Made by a program: the position numbers and the translations under genes
In this document: positions 17,771 through 26,438 of the stretch, in pieces
Layout: each line of letters starts with the position of its first letter
Numbering within the stretch: position 1 is the first letter of the stretch
The notes under the pieces: model-generated
What the model was told of the DNA's origin: nothing
Seen by the model: the letters and a program-made list of their open reading frames with translations, nothing else
The model's database searches: none
Origin: Desulfobacterales bacterium
GTDB taxonomy: Bacteria > Desulfobacterota > Desulfobacteria > Desulfobacterales > JAHEIW01
Reading direction: 5' to 3'
Assembly (NCBI GenBank): GCA_030066985.1
Contig: JASJAN010000012.1
Coordinates: 20,829 to 84,828 of the forward strand
DNA length: 64,000 bases

Positions 17771-19000
17771 ATGAAAGATTTCTTTAAGGTTACCGATTTA
17801 GCAACGGTATTAGACTTTCGCAGCACCTTCCCGCGGGTTGGGGTCGAGCAGGTTCCTTTACCGGAAGCCATTTCCAGAATTTTGGCCGAAGATATCACTG
17901 CCGAGGAAGATCTTCCTGATTTCCCGCGCACTATTGTCGATGGATATGCCGTTAATGGCGCTTCCACCTTTGGTGCCAGTGAAGGCAACCCTGCCTACCT
18001 GGTGGTCACCGGCAACATCGCTATGGGGCAGTCGGCGGACATTGAAATTGCTCCTGGAGAGGCCGCCCGCATCGCCACCGGCGGAATGCTTCCGCGGGGC
18101 GCCGACAGTGTGGTCATGATTGAACATACCGAAGCCATAGATGACACCACCATCGAAGTTTACCGCAGTGTTGCCCCAGGTCAGAATATGATCGCTGTTG
18201 GAGAGGACATCAAAAAACACGCTGCTGTGCTGAGCAAGGGACAGGTCATCCGCCCGCAGGAAGCCGGACTTCTGGCAGCTCTGGGCAAACAGCAAATACC
18301 CGTTTATCAAAAACCCATGGTCGGCATCATTTCCACCGGAGATGAAATTATACCGATCAGCAAAACGCCGCAGGTGGGACAAATCCGCGACATTAACAGC
18401 TATACCCTTGCGGGCCAGATTCATCAAGCCGGTGCGGTTGCTGTGCCATATGGAATTGTGCGTGATGATTTTCAATTGCTGTTTGAAAAATGCCAGCGTG
18501 CGCTGGAACAATGCCATGTGGTGTTGATATCCGGCGGCAGTTCGGTCGGCACCCGTGACTTTACTGTCGATGTGCTTTCAGCCCTGCAGGATTCAAAAAT
18601 TCTGGTCCACGGCATATCGATCAGTCCCGGCAAACCCACCATACTGGCACGGGTTGCCAATAAGTCCTTCTGGGGGATGCCTGGCCATGTTGTCTCTGCC
18701 ATGATTGTTTTTTCAAAAGTGGTTAAACCCTTTGTTGATTATGTGGCTGGACAATCTGATACAGAGGACAGCGTGCAGCGCCTGCCTGCCAGATTGAGCC
18801 GGAATGTGGCCTCCAAGCAGGGCCGAGTGGATTTTATAAGGGTCCGGCTGCGCGAAGAGGACGACGGTTTATGGGCGGATCCGGTATTGGGAAAATCCGG
18901 ATTGATCAGCACCATGGTCAATGCCAACGGTCTGGTGCAGATTGATATCAATACCGAAGGGCTGGACAAGGGTGCCGAAGTGGAAGTAATCCCTATCTAG
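17771..19000 (+). CDS. moeA: Molybdopterin molybdotransferase MoeA
   Basis: A 409-residue MoeA, which inserts molybdate (or tungstate) into adenylylated molybdopterin in the cytoplasm. The length matches E. coli MoeA. Hallmarks are DFPRTIVDGYAV, the IATGGMLPRGAD stretch, TGDEIIP, and the MogA-like fold motifs GGSSVGTRDF and SPGKPT with FWGMPGHVVSA. It is followed on the same strand by a second, fused MoeA gene; the pair suggests maturation of more than one molybdo- or tungsto-enzyme. The start ATG 17771 lacks a strong ribosome site. Confidence 0.92.
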   Translation: MKDFFKVTDLATVLDFRSTFPRVGVEQVPLPEAISRILAEDITAEEDLPDFPRTIVDGYAVNGASTFGASEGNPAYLVVTGNIAMGQSADIEIAPGEAARIATGGMLPRGADSVVMIEHTEAIDDTTIEVYRSVAPGQNMIAVGEDIKKHAAVLSKGQVIRPQEAGLLAALGKQQIPVYQKPMVGIISTGDEIIPISKTPQVGQIRDINSYTLAGQIHQAGAVAVPYGIVRDDFQLLFEKCQRALEQCHVVLISGGSSVGTRDFTVDVLSALQDSKILVHGISISPGKPTILARVANKSFWGMPGHVVSAMIVFSKVVKPFVDYVAGQSDTEDSVQRLPARLSRNVASKQGRVDFIRVRLREEDDGLWADPVLGKSGLISTMVNANGLVQIDINTEGLDKGAEVEVIPI

Positions 19001-19040
19001 TCAGAGAGTCAACAGAATGCAGGTATTAGATTTCAATCAA

Positions 19041-19179
19041 CAGGTTCAAAGGTTCAACGTTCAAAGGTTGCGAGCTTTGATGACCATAGACAGATATTGA
19101 GTGAAAGTCGCCCGGATCACTGAAGCTAGCCCTCGGAACTTGGAAACCCTGAACCCTGAACCTCTGAACCCTGAACCTG
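19041..19179. repeat. Facing inverted arms of a degenerate GGTTCA word
   Basis: Left arm 19041-19070 (CAGGTTCAAAGGTTCAACG and on) and right arm 19141-19179 (CCTGAACCCTGAACCTCTG and on) are reverse-complementary runs of six- to eight-base words, with about 70 unique bases between. It sits between the two moeA genes, so it would be part of a shared transcript. The same word occurs at 25291-25434. Confidence 0.6.
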
Positions 19180-19196
19180 ATTATTAGGAAAAAATA

Positions 19197-21125
19197 ATGG
19201 AATTTAAACGCAACGTCTACCTGAAAATGAAGACCTTGGCAGAAGCCCGGGACATCCTTTTTGATACATTTGCCAACCTGCCGCCTTTGGCGAGTGAAAA
19301 CCTAGCGGTGCCCGATGCCGTTGGCCGGGTGCTGGCAGAACCGATAAATGCCCGGCTGTCTTCCCCCAATTTTCACTTGGCGGCAATGGACGGACTGGCC
19401 GTTAAAGCGGACATCACTTTCGGTGCTAGCGCCGCAGCGCCCAAAACCCTGATCGTCGGACACGAAGCCTTTTATGTCAATACCGGCCAGGTCCTGCCGG
19501 ATGATACGGATGCGGTTATCATGGTTGAAGATGTCAATGCGCTGGATGAAGAACACATTGAAATCGAAGCGCCCGTATTTCCCTGGCAAAACGTTCGCAG
19601 AGTCGGTGAAGATATTGTCGCCACCGAATTGCTCTTTCCCCAAAATCATGTGATCACACCTTATTGCGTCGGCGCCCTGCTCTCAGGCGGGGTGTTTCGC
19701 GTGCCAGTTAAGATCAGGCCCAGAGTGCTGATTATTCCCACCGGATCAGAACTGGTGGACTGGCGTCAACTTGAGCTCGATGCGTTTCGCCCCGGGCAGG
19801 TACTGGAAACCAATTCGTTTGTTCTGGGCAAGCTGATTGAAAAGAGCGGCGGTATATTTGAGCGCCATGAAATGGTTGTGGACGATAGCGCTAAAATTAA
19901 AAACGCCGTCAAAGCCGCTGTGGACGAAAATTATCACATGATCTTAGTCCTCGGAGGATCTTCTGCCGGCTCTGAGGATTTTGCCAAAACCGCCATCGTT
20001 GAGCTGGGCGATATACATGTTCACGGCGTTACCATCATGCCCGGCAAACCCATTGTGATCGGATCGGTGGCATCTAAACCTGTCTTTGGCATACCGGGTT
20101 ATCCGGTTTCAGCCATTATCGCTTTTGAGAAGTTTGTCCAACCCTTGCTGCTGGCTTTGCTCGGCCAACCTGAATCGCAACGAGAAACCATTGATGTTTT
20201 GCCGACAAAAAAGATCGCTTCCAAACTGGGCGTGGAGGAATTTTTGCGCGTCAAACTGGGTGATGTCGGCGGACGTATTGTCGCCAGCCCGCTGCCCAGA
20301 GGCGCCGGCACGATTACATCCATCACCGAAGCCGACGGCATCATTCGCATACCCAACCACATCGAAGGCATTAACGACAATGAGATCGTTTCGGCGGAAT
20401 TGCTTCGCGCACTGCCAGCCATTCGCAAAACCATCGTTATCGTTGGCAGCCATGATAATTCCCTGGATGTTCTCGCTGATCAGCTCAAGGCCCGCAACAG
20501 TGAGCTAACGCTTTCCTCCAGTCATGTCGGCAGCATGGGCGGGCTGATGGCTATCAAGCGCGGCGTGTGCCACCTGGCTGGCACCCACCTTCTGGATACC
20601 GCTGATGGAAGCTATAATGTGTCCTATCTCAAAAAATACCTGCCGGATACGCCTGCCAGGCTGGTCCATCTGGTAGAGCGCGATCAGGGTCTGATTGTCA
20701 AGAAGGGCAACCCAAAGCAAATTGGCGGTATCGCAGATCTCAGTCGCAAAGGGATTTCTTTTATCAACCGTCAAATCGGCTCTGGCACGCGAATTTTATT
20801 GGATTACAAATTAAGCCAATTGAACATCAAAGCCGCCGATATTAACGGGTATCAAAACGAAGAATTTACCCATATGGCCGTAGCCGTATCCGTTTTGAGT
20901 GGAACCGCAGATGCCGGCCTCGGGATTTATGCCGCTGCCAAGGCACTGGATTTGGACTTTATCCCGGTCGTTACCGAACAGTACGATCTGGTTGTTCTCC
21001 CGGAATTTTTCGAAACCGATGCCATCCGGATGCTTTTTGACATCATCAACCGCCGTGATTTTAAGCAACGGGTGGAAGATCTGGGTGGGTACAGTACCGC
21101 ACGAACAGGCGAAATTATTTTATAG
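19197..21125 (+). CDS. MoeA fused to a periplasmic-binding-protein-like domain
   Basis: A 642-residue protein. Residues 1 to about 400 are a MoeA domain (NFHLAAMDGLAV, TGQVLPDDTDAVIMVED, IPTGSELVD, GGSSAGSEDF, MPGKPIVIG, GIPGYPVSA). Residues from about 405 form a PBP-like domain (VGSHDNSLDVLADQL, SHVGSMGGLMAIKRG, HLAGTHLLD, NRQIGSGTRILLDY) of the type that binds molybdate or tungstate in ModE/LysR-linked proteins. The fusion is known in anaerobes and archaea; a role as metal-sensing or metal-delivering insertase is inference. AGGA lies 8-10 bases before ATG 19197. Confidence 0.85.
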   Translation: MEFKRNVYLKMKTLAEARDILFDTFANLPPLASENLAVPDAVGRVLAEPINARLSSPNFHLAAMDGLAVKADITFGASAAAPKTLIVGHEAFYVNTGQVLPDDTDAVIMVEDVNALDEEHIEIEAPVFPWQNVRRVGEDIVATELLFPQNHVITPYCVGALLSGGVFRVPVKIRPRVLIIPTGSELVDWRQLELDAFRPGQVLETNSFVLGKLIEKSGGIFERHEMVVDDSAKIKNAVKAAVDENYHMILVLGGSSAGSEDFAKTAIVELGDIHVHGVTIMPGKPIVIGSVASKPVFGIPGYPVSAIIAFEKFVQPLLLALLGQPESQRETIDVLPTKKIASKLGVEEFLRVKLGDVGGRIVASPLPRGAGTITSITEADGIIRIPNHIEGINDNEIVSAELLRALPAIRKTIVIVGSHDNSLDVLADQLKARNSELTLSSSHVGSMGGLMAIKRGVCHLAGTHLLDTADGSYNVSYLKKYLPDTPARLVHLVERDQGLIVKKGNPKQIGGIADLSRKGISFINRQIGSGTRILLDYKLSQLNIKAADINGYQNEEFTHMAVAVSVLSGTADAGLGIYAAAKALDLDFIPVVTEQYDLVVLPEFFETDAIRMLFDIINRRDFKQRVEDLGGYSTARTGEIIL

Positions 21126-21134
21126 GATCAGCAT

Positions 21135-21962
21135 ATGGATTTGGCGGATGCGATACTACTGGGCATTGTCCAGGGCTTGACCGAATTCTTACCGGTCAGC
21201 AGCTCGGGACACCTGGTGCTGCTGCAGCAATTACTTGGGCTCAAAGAAGCCGAGCTTTTTTTTGACGTTTGTGTTCATCTGGGAACACTGGTGGCCGTTA
21301 TCATCGTCTTTCGACAGGAGATTAAAGATATCGTCCTGGCGCTGTTGCGGCTAATGGCGATGACAGGTCAAAAAGAGGAGATGCGGGCTGCAATTGAATC
21401 CGATCCGCAACTAAAAATGGCCCTGCTGATCGTTATCGGATCCATCCCCACCGCAGTGCTGGGGCTGTTATTTAACAGTATAGCAGACCGGCTGTTTTCG
21501 TCGGTGATGATCGTGGGTGTGATGCTGATCGTCACCGGCTTGCTGTTATGGGCGACCCGAGGTAAAACCAAAGACGGCCCAGCGGCCGGTATCGATCGCC
21601 TCACTCCTAAAAACGCGTTTACTATCGGCATCGTGCAGGGATTGGCCATTATCCCCGGCATCTCAAGATCGGGCGCCACCATCAGTACGGGCCTCCTATT
21701 GGGTATCGACCGCGAGATTGCAGCTCGATATTCCTTTTTGCTTTCGATACCGGCCATCGTCGGCGCTGGAATGCTGAGCCCCAAAGAGGGCTTATTCGCT
21801 GCAGGGTCGACCATTCAGATACCTTTGGTGGGCGCCATCACAGCGGCAATTGTGGGTTACGCCGCTTTAAAAGTGCTGCTGCAGGTGGTCAAAAAAGGGG
21901 GCTTGCATCTGTTTGCACCCTACTGCGGGCTGGTCGGTCTGGTAGCGATCATTTGGGGATAG
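21135..21962 (+). CDS. uppP: Undecaprenyl-diphosphatase UppP/BacA
   Basis: A 275-residue integral membrane enzyme that dephosphorylates undecaprenyl diphosphate to recycle the lipid carrier for peptidoglycan and LPS synthesis. Both signature motifs are present: LTEFLPVSSSGHL near the N-terminus and IPGISRSGATIS in the second half. The length is normal for the family. It starts nine bases after the MoeA fusion stops, so it is probably co-transcribed with it, although no functional link is obvious. Confidence 0.95.
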   Translation: MDLADAILLGIVQGLTEFLPVSSSGHLVLLQQLLGLKEAELFFDVCVHLGTLVAVIIVFRQEIKDIVLALLRLMAMTGQKEEMRAAIESDPQLKMALLIVIGSIPTAVLGLLFNSIADRLFSSVMIVGVMLIVTGLLLWATRGKTKDGPAAGIDRLTPKNAFTIGIVQGLAIIPGISRSGATISTGLLLGIDREIAARYSFLLSIPAIVGAGMLSPKEGLFAAGSTIQIPLVGAITAAIVGYAALKVLLQVVKKGGLHLFAPYCGLVGLVAIIWG

Positions 21963-22027
21963 TAGGTGCTGACGGCGGGTATTGCATTACGTGTTGCGGG
22001 TTTCGGGAACCTGGTGGTTTGAAATCT

Positions 22028-22107
22028 CGAGGACGAGCACGAGGACGACGAGGACGAAGGCTCATGCGCTTTATCGTACTCGTCCTCCTACTCGTCCTCG
22101 TCCTCGG
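22028..22107. repeat. Facing inverted arms of a degenerate GAGGAC word
   Basis: Left arm 22028-22060 (CGAGGACGAGCACGAGGACG and on) and right arm 22077-22107 (ACTCGTCCTCCTACTCGTCC and on) are reverse-complementary six-base-word runs with only 16 bases between. They would form a long GC-rich hairpin downstream of uppP, possibly acting as a transcript end. No T tract follows. Confidence 0.6.
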
Positions 22108-22219
22108 TTGTTTTCTAATTGTGCCGCGCTAAACAAATGGTTAGCTCCAAAACAGTTCCCTCATTCACCAGCAAATAGTCAGCTGCCTATTTATAGAAGC
22201 AAGAAAAATAATCAGATCC

Positions 22220-23401
22220 ATGAACATTGGCGACAAAAGAATATTTTCAACCCTTTTTTTTTCCATATTTGCCACCGTCACCGGTGTGGGTATCGTCATA
22301 CCCTTGCTTCCGGTCTACGCCCATAAGCTGGGGGCCAGCGGATTTTATATCGGGATGATTTTTGGCTCTTTTTCGCTGGCGCGAATTTTTTTCCTGCCGT
22401 ATTTCGGCCGTCTGTCGGACCGCAAAGGGCGTAAGCCCTTGATTGTGCCTGCACTTTTGGCCTACGCGGCAATTTCAATGGGGTTTATCGTTTTTAAAGA
22501 CATCAACGCGCTGATTGTTCTGCGGTTTTTTCAGGGGATTGCCTCGGCCATGCTGATGCCCATCATTCAAGCCTATATTGGCGATATTACACCTCCGGGC
22601 AATGAGGGGTTTAGCATGGGGCTATTTAACATGTCCATGTTCTGCGGGTTAAGTCTCGGGCCGTTTTTAGGCGGTTTCATCCATGACCGGTTCAGTCTTG
22701 AAACATCTTTTGCCTGTATGGGGCTGTTGGCCCTCATCGGTTTTTTTTTGAGCCTGTTTTTGCTGCCCCCGACCCATAGTGAAAAATACCTCAGCAGCGG
22801 AAAATCACCGGTAAAATGGAAACAGCTATTTGCAGAGCGGGATATAACCAGTATTTTTCTGATCAGGTTTTCCCACATTCTGTGTATCGGAATTATCTGG
22901 ACCTTTCTGCCACTGTATGCCAAAATTAAATATAACGCTTCAAGTTCGGCCATCGGTATACTCATCATGCTGGGTGTGCTCGTCAGCGGCATATTGCACG
23001 TGCCCATGGGGTATTTGGCCGACAAACTGAACAAACGTTGGATGGTGGTGTCCGGAGGATTGATCGTTGCGGGTGCCATTTTTTCGTTTAGGTGGGTGCC
23101 GGATTTCGCGGGGCTGGTGTGGGCCAGTATCCTTTTAGGCATCGGCGGCGGCATCGCCGTGCCGGCCTTGATGGCCATTGCTGTCCTTAAGGGCAGTGAA
23201 ACAGACTCAATGGGCTCTGTGATGGCCCTTCTGACACTGGCACACAGCCTGGGAATGCTGAGCGGCGCATTAATCGGTGGTTTGATGATGGATGTATTTC
23301 AGCTTCAAGCCGCATTTCCGCTGGGGGCAGCGGTTATGATGATATCGGTTGCGGTTTTCCTATGGAGCACGCGTGCCCGAGACCGATTACCACAGCGTTA
23401 A
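22220..23401 (+). CDS. MFS transporter, drug-efflux type
   Basis: A 393-residue, 12-helix carrier. Motif A between helices 2 and 3 is GRLSDRKGRKPLI, and PLLPVYAHKLGAS plus helix 4-5 features (RFFQGIASAMLMPIIQAYIGD) match the proton-linked multidrug/tetracycline-type branch. The second half repeats motif A weakly (MGYLADKLNKRWMV). The substrate is unknown. The start at ATG 22220 follows element-rich intergenic DNA and has no clear ribosome site. Element B1 begins 33 bases after its stop. Confidence 0.82.
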   Translation: MNIGDKRIFSTLFFSIFATVTGVGIVIPLLPVYAHKLGASGFYIGMIFGSFSLARIFFLPYFGRLSDRKGRKPLIVPALLAYAAISMGFIVFKDINALIVLRFFQGIASAMLMPIIQAYIGDITPPGNEGFSMGLFNMSMFCGLSLGPFLGGFIHDRFSLETSFACMGLLALIGFFLSLFLLPPTHSEKYLSSGKSPVKWKQLFAERDITSIFLIRFSHILCIGIIWTFLPLYAKIKYNASSSAIGILIMLGVLVSGILHVPMGYLADKLNKRWMVVSGGLIVAGAIFSFRWVPDFAGLVWASILLGIGGGIAVPALMAIAVLKGSETDSMGSVMALLTLAHSLGMLSGALIGGLMMDVFQLQAAFPLGAAVMMISVAVFLWSTRARDRLPQR

Positions 23402-23433
23402 ATTGACATCATATTTAGGTGCATTACTTTAGT

Positions 23434-23636
23434 CCTAAATTGAGTGTTTTAAATTTTGAAAAGGTATTAATATGTTATTTAAATGAATTCTACCAATTAA
23501 CATTTCAAAATTTAAAACCCTTCGGGCTTGTCGATTTCACCACATCTACTGCGTAAAATGCCGTTCCGCATAGTGACTATAGCGGAACGACATCTGCCTT
23601 GTAGCTGCGGCAACCTCGACAATCACTCAAATTAGG
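23434..23636 (+). repeat. Structured palindromic element B, copy 1
   Basis: Ends are short inverted repeats (CCTAAATTGAGTG at 23434-23446 and its near complement at 23624-23636). Inside is a perfect 16-bp stem (GTTTTAAATTTTGAAA at 23446-23461 with its complement at 23503-23518), then a second palindrome around CCGCATAGTGACTATAGCGG. Copy 2 at 63518-63721 has the same layout and orientation, but a different 17-bp stem sequence that is again perfectly paired. Both copies follow the 3' end of a plus-strand gene. A MITE-like element whose RNA or DNA hairpin is under selection fits best. Confidence 0.75.
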
Positions 23637-23666
23637 CGCAGAAATATCGATTTTTTGGAAAAAATT

Positions 23667-24782
23667 ATGAGTAACAAACGGGATTATTACGAAATTCTTA
23701 GTGTCAGCCGAAATGCCTCTGATACAGAGCTTAAAGCCGCCTACCGTCAATTGGCATTAAAATACCATCCGGACCGAAATCCAAACGACCAAAAAGCAGA
23801 AGAAAAATTCAAGGAAGCTGCTGAGGCTTACGAGGTTCTGCGGGATCCCCAAAAGCGTTCTTTGTATGACCAATACGGCCATGCCGGACTCGAAAATAGC
23901 GGCTTTAGCGGTTTTGGCGGCTTTGAAGATATTTTTACCAGCTTCGGTGACATTTTCGAAGATTTCTTTGGTTTCTCATCCCGCCGCCGATCAAGGAGCC
24001 GCGCCATGCCCGGTGCCGATCTGCGATATGATATCAAACTGGATTTCATGGAAGCGGTTTTTGGCATCGAAACTGAAATCGAAATTGAAAAGCGGGAGGT
24101 GTGCCCCGAATGCGGCGGTAACGGATGCGAGAAAGACACCGAACCGGAGAACTGTCGGCATTGCAGCGGTAGCGGACAGGTTTCGCGCAGTCAGGGATTT
24201 TTTACCGTTCGCACCACCTGCCCGACATGCCGGGGCAACGGCCTGATTATTACCCATCCCTGTCCAAAATGTCGCGGAACCGGTCAGGTGATGGCCCGTA
24301 AAAAGGTTGCGGTCAAAATCCCGGCCGGTGTCGACAACGGCTCAAGGTTGCGCCTGACCGGAGAGGGCGAGCCCGGTGCTATGGGAGGCCCCCCGGGCGA
24401 TCTGTATGTCTTTATCCATGTCCAGCCGCATGAGTTTTTCAGACGGCGGGATACGGATATCATTTGTGAGATCCCCATCTCATTTGTCCAGGCAGCCTTA
24501 GGCGATAAAATCAGCGTACCGACCCTAAACGGCGATAAAATCCTCAAAGTTCCGAAAGGCACTCAACCGGGCGATGTATTTTATTTCCATGGAGAAGGTA
24601 TTCCTTCTCTCAGAACGACACAACGGGGAGACCAGATCATTCAGGTTGCCGTTAAGACCCCCACACACCTTACCAAAAAGCAGGAAACACTTCTGAAAGA
24701 GTTTGCCAAACTCGAATCAAAGAAAATATCACATAAAATAAAAAACATCCTCAAAGGCGATGCCAACAAAGCCACCGGCTAA
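23667..24782 (+). CDS. dnaJ: Chaperone protein DnaJ
   Basis: A 371-residue type I J-protein, cochaperone of DnaK. The J domain has HPD at residues 34-36; a Gly/Phe-rich linker ([19 protein letters not shown]) follows. All four zinc-binding CxxCxGxG repeats are present ([32 protein letters not shown]), then the C-terminal substrate-binding domains. It starts at ATG 23667 with GGA 9 bases upstream; a TTG at 23655 is in frame but unlikely. dnaK and grpE are not adjacent. Confidence 0.95.
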   Translation: MSNKRDYYEILSVSRNASDTELKAAYRQLALKYHPDRNPNDQKAEEKFKEAAEAYEVLRDPQKRSLYDQYGHAGLENSGFSGFGGFEDIFTSFGDIFEDFFGFSSRRRSRSRAMPGADLRYDIKLDFMEAVFGIETEIEIEKREVCPECGGNGCEKDTEPENCRHCSGSGQVSRSQGFFTVRTTCPTCRGNGLIITHPCPKCRGTGQVMARKKVAVKIPAGVDNGSRLRLTGEGEPGAMGGPPGDLYVFIHVQPHEFFRRRDTDIICEIPISFVQAALGDKISVPTLNGDKILKVPKGTQPGDVFYFHGEGIPSLRTTQRGDQIIQVAVKTPTHLTKKQETLLKEFAKLESKKISHKIKNILKGDANKATG

Positions 24783-24846
24783 TCGATTTTAGATCACGAA
24801 ATGCAAATTTTAAGCATTTGAAAATGAAAGTTGAGATAAACCAAAC

Positions 24847-25218
24847 ATGTTTGAACTAAAAGTGGTCACACGTTTTGCAGCAGCGCATCAGCTAACAATG
24901 GTCGGTGCCAAATGTGAAAATATGCACGGTCACAATTGGAAAATTGAGGTGTATGTCACCGGAGACAAATTAAACGCCGGCGGCGTACTGATGGATTTTG
25001 GAGAGATCAAAGCCCATTTGGCCGATGTGATTAAAAAATTGGATCACAAATATTTAAACGAGCTCGACTATATACCGGATGGCAAGCCGTCATCGGAGAA
25101 CATCGCTTATTATGTGGCGACTGCGCTACATAGCAAAATCGGCGATAAATCGGTCCGTATCAGCCGGGTCACTGCCTGGGAATCCGACGATGCGTGTGCC
25201 ACATATATTGTGAAGTGA
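24847..25218 (+). CDS. queD: 6-carboxytetrahydropterin synthase QueD
   Basis: A 123-residue enzyme of the QueD/6-pyruvoyl-tetrahydropterin synthase family, which makes 6-carboxy-tetrahydropterin for queuosine and other 7-deazaguanines. Zinc ligands are His14, His27 and His29 (AAHQL, MHGHN), with Cys23 as catalytic thiol. MDFGEIK and LDHKYLNEL follow in the usual order, and the C-terminal glutamate motif is VTAWESDDACATY. The length is typical. It lies 64 bases after dnaJ and may share its transcript. Other queuosine genes are not in the window. Confidence 0.9.
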   Translation: MFELKVVTRFAAAHQLTMVGAKCENMHGHNWKIEVYVTGDKLNAGGVLMDFGEIKAHLADVIKKLDHKYLNELDYIPDGKPSSENIAYYVATALHSKIGDKSVRISRVTAWESDDACATYIVK

Positions 25219-25290
25219 AGGCCTGGGGCTTCTTGTTTCATTAAAAGGGTTTTAGTACTTCCTAAGTTTTATGCCACCAATCGGTTCCGC

Positions 25291-25434
25291 GTTCTGGGTT
25301 CAGAGGTTCGAGGGTTTCAGAATCAAGTATGCTTTTCGCGAACCTGCTGCTAATTGTCGCGCCTTGTTATCAAATCAGAACATGTTCTGCTGTTAATTAA
25401 CCTCTGAACCTTTGAACCTTGAACCTATGAACCG
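25291..25434. repeat. Facing inverted arms of a degenerate GGTTCA word, second locus
   Basis: Left arm 25291-25320 (GTTCTGGGTTCAGAGGTTCG and on) and right arm 25401-25434 (CCTCTGAACCTTTGAACCTT and on) match the word family at 19041-19179. The right arm overlaps the end of pyrE: its stop codon (25425-25427) and last codons lie inside the repeat. Between queD and pyrE, which are convergent. Confidence 0.6.
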
Positions 25435-26000
25435 GGCCCTTCAAAAAGGGCCTTATACCGCTCAACAAGCTCATCCCGTGTAATAATGCTGGCAGCATTC
25501 GACACATGCTGCCGAATGTTATCAAGCCCACCTTCCTGTCGATCAACAAATATGACCGCCTTGACAACATCAAGCCCCTCGCTGCGGGCCCGCTCGATGG
25601 CCTTGATGGTGGAGCCGCCGGTCGTGGCCACATCATCGATAATGGCCACCCGCTCACCGGGTGCAACATCGCCTTCGATCCAGCGGATCATGCCATGATC
25701 CTTTTGGGTCTTACGAATAGAGAAGGCGTTGATGGGTTTGGCCTTTAATTCGGAAGCAAACGCTGTGGCCACTGCCAGCGGGTCGGCGCCAAAAGTGAGG
25801 CCGCCAACTGCATTGACATCCTCGTCTTTGATCGACTCAAACAACAGATGTCCGGCCAGAAACATGCCCCGTGCGCTGAGAGTTACCGGTTTGCAATTGA
25901 CGTAAAACTGGCTCATGCGGCCTGACACCAGTTTATAGATGGGTTCTTGGCTGAATTTGAAAGACTTCTGACACAACAGCTCGATTAATTCTGCTTTCAT
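25425..26000 (-). CDS. pyrE: Orotate phosphoribosyltransferase
   Basis: A 191-residue enzyme that joins orotate and PRPP to give orotidine 5'-phosphate in pyrimidine synthesis. The PRPP-binding motif [12 protein letters not shown] lies at about residues 120-130, and [21 protein letters not shown] and IRKTQKDHG fit the family. It starts at ATG 26000 with AGGA eight bases upstream, rather than at 26018. The last residues (FEGPGS) and the stop codon are encoded by an inverted-repeat arm, so the extreme C-terminus may be element-derived. Confidence 0.9.
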   Translation of the reverse strand: MKAELIELLCQKSFKFSQEPIYKLVSGRMSQFYVNCKPVTLSARGMFLAGHLLFESIKDEDVNAVGGLTFGADPLAVATAFASELKAKPINAFSIRKTQKDHGMIRWIEGDVAPGERVAIIDDVATTGGSTIKAIERARSEGLDVVKAVIFVDRQEGGLDNIRQHVSNAASIITRDELVERYKALFEGPGS

Positions 26001-26438
26001 GGCGAATGTCCTGGTCATGGAATGGGGGGTTATGATAGTTTTACGCTAACAATGATCATATCATTAAAAAAAGGTATAACACGAAATCGCCAAAATATAA
26101 AAACAGGAATTTTAGCCTGCAGTCCGCCACCGGGGTACCGTTATAGTCAGGTATCTTCTTTGTCACATTTTTCCGAGTAACTACAGGATTTGTTGGACGA
26201 ATCGAATTATAGGATTGGAATCGCTTGCCAAGAAAATATTGATTTTAAAAGTATCATTGGATATAAAAAAGCCTCCACCAATAATGAAGAAGCCTGTTAA
26301 TGGGATTCAGCGGAGGCTTTAAGCAAGGAAAACCCGAGAGGCACTCCTTGAACTCACGCAGGTTTGTAGCAATAAAATTAGGATCGGTCAATTCGTATCT
26401 TTAAAATGCTTCGCATGCTAGCCGATAAAGGCGCCAAT
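26001..26438. other. A/T-rich intergenic region between divergent pyrE and the TolC-like gene
   Basis: No gene is recognisable. The only structure I can defend is a 9-bp stem AAAGCCTCC (26268-26276) with GGAGGCTTT (26312-26320) around a 35-base loop, which could be an attenuator or an old terminator upstream of the tolC-ftsEX run. It must also hold promoters for both genes, but I cannot point to them safely. Confidence 0.4.

Noticed and set aside
19041..19179. Repeat runs that could be mistaken for a CRISPR array
   Set aside because: Words are degenerate, 6-8 bases long, without regular spacers, and arranged as facing arms; no cas genes in the window.
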